The position numbers and the translations under genes were made by a program. This document shows, in pieces, positions 63,213 through 64,000 of a stretch of DNA of 64,000 nt. A model generated the notes under the pieces. That model was not told where the DNA came from, ran no database searches, and saw nothing but the letters and a program-made list of their open reading frames with translations. The first letter of the stretch is position 1, and every line of letters starts with the position of its first letter. Source of the stretch: an uncultured Muribaculaceae bacterium. GTDB lineage: Bacteria > Bacteroidota > Bacteroidia > Bacteroidales > Muribaculaceae. The stretch covers positions 1-64,000 of the forward strand of contig CAJTOZ010000008.1 in assembly GCA_910578095.1 (NCBI GenBank), in the 5' to 3' direction.

Positions 63213-64000
63213 TTATTTGAGGAGTTTGGCGTTGAACTGCTGAAGTGTCTCAAGCACGTTGCAGCGAACGTGCACGAAATGCTCGATACCGGCGGCCTTA
63301 AGCTCGTCGGTGCAGGCGGGAGCACCTGCCACAACGAATTCGGCGCGGCCGTCGAGATATTTGAATGCTTCGGGAGCGAGCGTGGCGTATTCGTCGTCGC
63401 TGGAGCAGAGCACCACTACATCGGCACCCTTTTCGAGAGCGGCGTCAACGCCGGCCTGTACGGTATCAAAACCGAGGTTGTCGATGATTTCGTAGCCCGC
63501 GCATCCAAAGAAATTGGTGGAGAACTGGGCTCGTGCCAGACGCATGGCCAGATTGCCGATGGTGAGCATGAACACCTTCGGACGGTTCGATGCAGCCTCG
63601 GTGGCAAGGCGAAGAGCCTCGAAGTCGGTAGCGGCACGCTTCATGGCAAGGGCGTTGGCGCCTTTGCTTTCGCCACAGCAGCAACCGCCTTTTTTCTCAA
63701 TCTTGCCGGCAGCCATCTCGTTGATGTTGGGATACTGGTTGGTGCCCAGAAGAATCTCCTTGCGGCGTGCCACATCAGTGTGGCGCTTGGCACAGGATTC
63801 GTTGACAGCAGCCTGGATTTTGCCTTCTCCGGCGAGGGCGAAGAAACCGCCTTCGTCTTCAACAGCGATGAAGAGTTTCCATGCTTCCTTGGCGATGTTG
63901 ACGGTGAGTGTCTCCACATAGTAGCTGCCGCCTGCGGGATCGACCACCTTGTCGAGATGGCTTTCTTCCTTAAGCAGGAACTGCTGGTTGCGGGCTATGC
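63213..64000 (-). CDS. mutA: Methylmalonyl-CoA mutase small subunit, C-terminal part (cut by window edge)
   Basis: The frame is open to the window's right edge; only the C-terminal 262 residues or so are present, out of roughly 600 in the family. DPAGGSYYVETLT ends the barrel domain, and the flavodoxin-like domain contains KVFMLTIGNLAMRLARAQFSTNFFGCAGYEI without the cobalamin His, as expected for the small subunit. The linker between the two domains carries three consecutive cysteines (KKGGCCCGESKG), an uncommon feature. It precedes mutB by 8 bp. Confidence 0.93.
   Translation of the reverse strand, partial: IARNQQFLLKEESHLDKVVDPAGGSYYVETLTVNIAKEAWKLFIAVEDEGGFFALAGEGKIQAAVNESCAKRHTDVARRKEILLGTNQYPNINEMAAGKIEKKGGCCCGESKGANALAMKRAATDFEALRLATEAASNRPKVFMLTIGNLAMRLARAQFSTNFFGCAGYEIIDNLGFDTVQAGVDAALEKGADVVVLCSSDDEYATLAPEAFKYLDGRAEFVVAGAPACTDELKAAGIEHFVHVRCNVLETLQQFNAKLLK

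Overview
The window is chromosomal DNA from a member of the Bacteroidota, most likely the order Bacteroidales and possibly the gut family Muribaculaceae. The order is supported by a complete type IX secretion core cluster (porT-porP-gldKLMN), a PPi-dependent phosphofructokinase, a two-subunit methylmalonyl-CoA mutase, an AmgK/RapZ-like fusion, many lipoproteins, and promoters of the Bacteroides type (TTTG, about 20 bp, TAnnTTTG). The family call is inference. Genes are dense, in long runs with 4-bp ATGA overlaps, and no gene-free stretch exceeds about 300 bp apart from the tRNA/att interval at the left edge.

Layout. 1-371: the left edge holds the first 32 codons of a tyrosine recombinase reading leftward, a helically phased repeat array, and tRNA-Gly(CCC), i.e. 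the boundary of an integrative element lying outside the window. 438-7208: T9SS genes (minus). 7256-13074: glycosyltransferase, lipid kinase, pfp, and an MFS sugar transporter carrying an unusual periplasmic insertion (all minus). 13227-18371 (plus): a tight operon of two half-size chromate transporters, a membrane-anchored N-formylglutamate-amidohydrolase-like protein, a RimK-like ATP-grasp ligase and folC. 18378-22172 (minus): ftsH, rsfS and a LolE-like permease. 22379-26409 (plus): fabG, cmk, ispH and two DEDDh exonucleases around a small lipoprotein. 26427-35051 (minus): a PH-like membrane protein, a MurU-like/AmgK-RapZ pair, recQ, clpX, clpP, tig. 35180-36773 (plus): trmN6-like methyltransferase and a CPBP protease. 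36770-38255 (minus): lptB, udk. 38373-43511 (plus): two glycosyltransferases, a MmcQ/YjbR protein and an iron/cobalamin-type ABC importer. 43504-47956 (minus): ECF sigma/anti-sigma/secreted protein, dbpA, lipoprotein thioredoxin, mdh. 48145-50098 (plus): small membrane protein, tandem YbjN-like paralogs, DUF2284 protein. 50180-55348 (minus): S1/P1 nuclease, glycosyltransferase, lipid A acyltransferase, mtaB, DegT aminotransferase. 55443-60472 (plus): a lipoprotein, an ABC transporter, a Y-family polymerase and ogt in one overlapping run. 60493-64000 (minus): PepSY-like lipoprotein and mutB/mutA (mutA cut by the right edge).

Metabolic logic. pfp, mdh and mutAB fit the fumarate-succinate-propionate fermentation of gut Bacteroidales; MurU/AmgK fit peptidoglycan sugar recycling; lpxL-like, lptB and several GT2 enzymes fit outer-membrane glycolipid assembly. 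The least explained unit is the FGase-like / ATP-grasp / FolC run at 14399-18371, which I propose as a candidate uncharacterised amide-ligase/amidohydrolase system. Next in interest are the phased array beside the integrase and the insertion in the MFS transporter.
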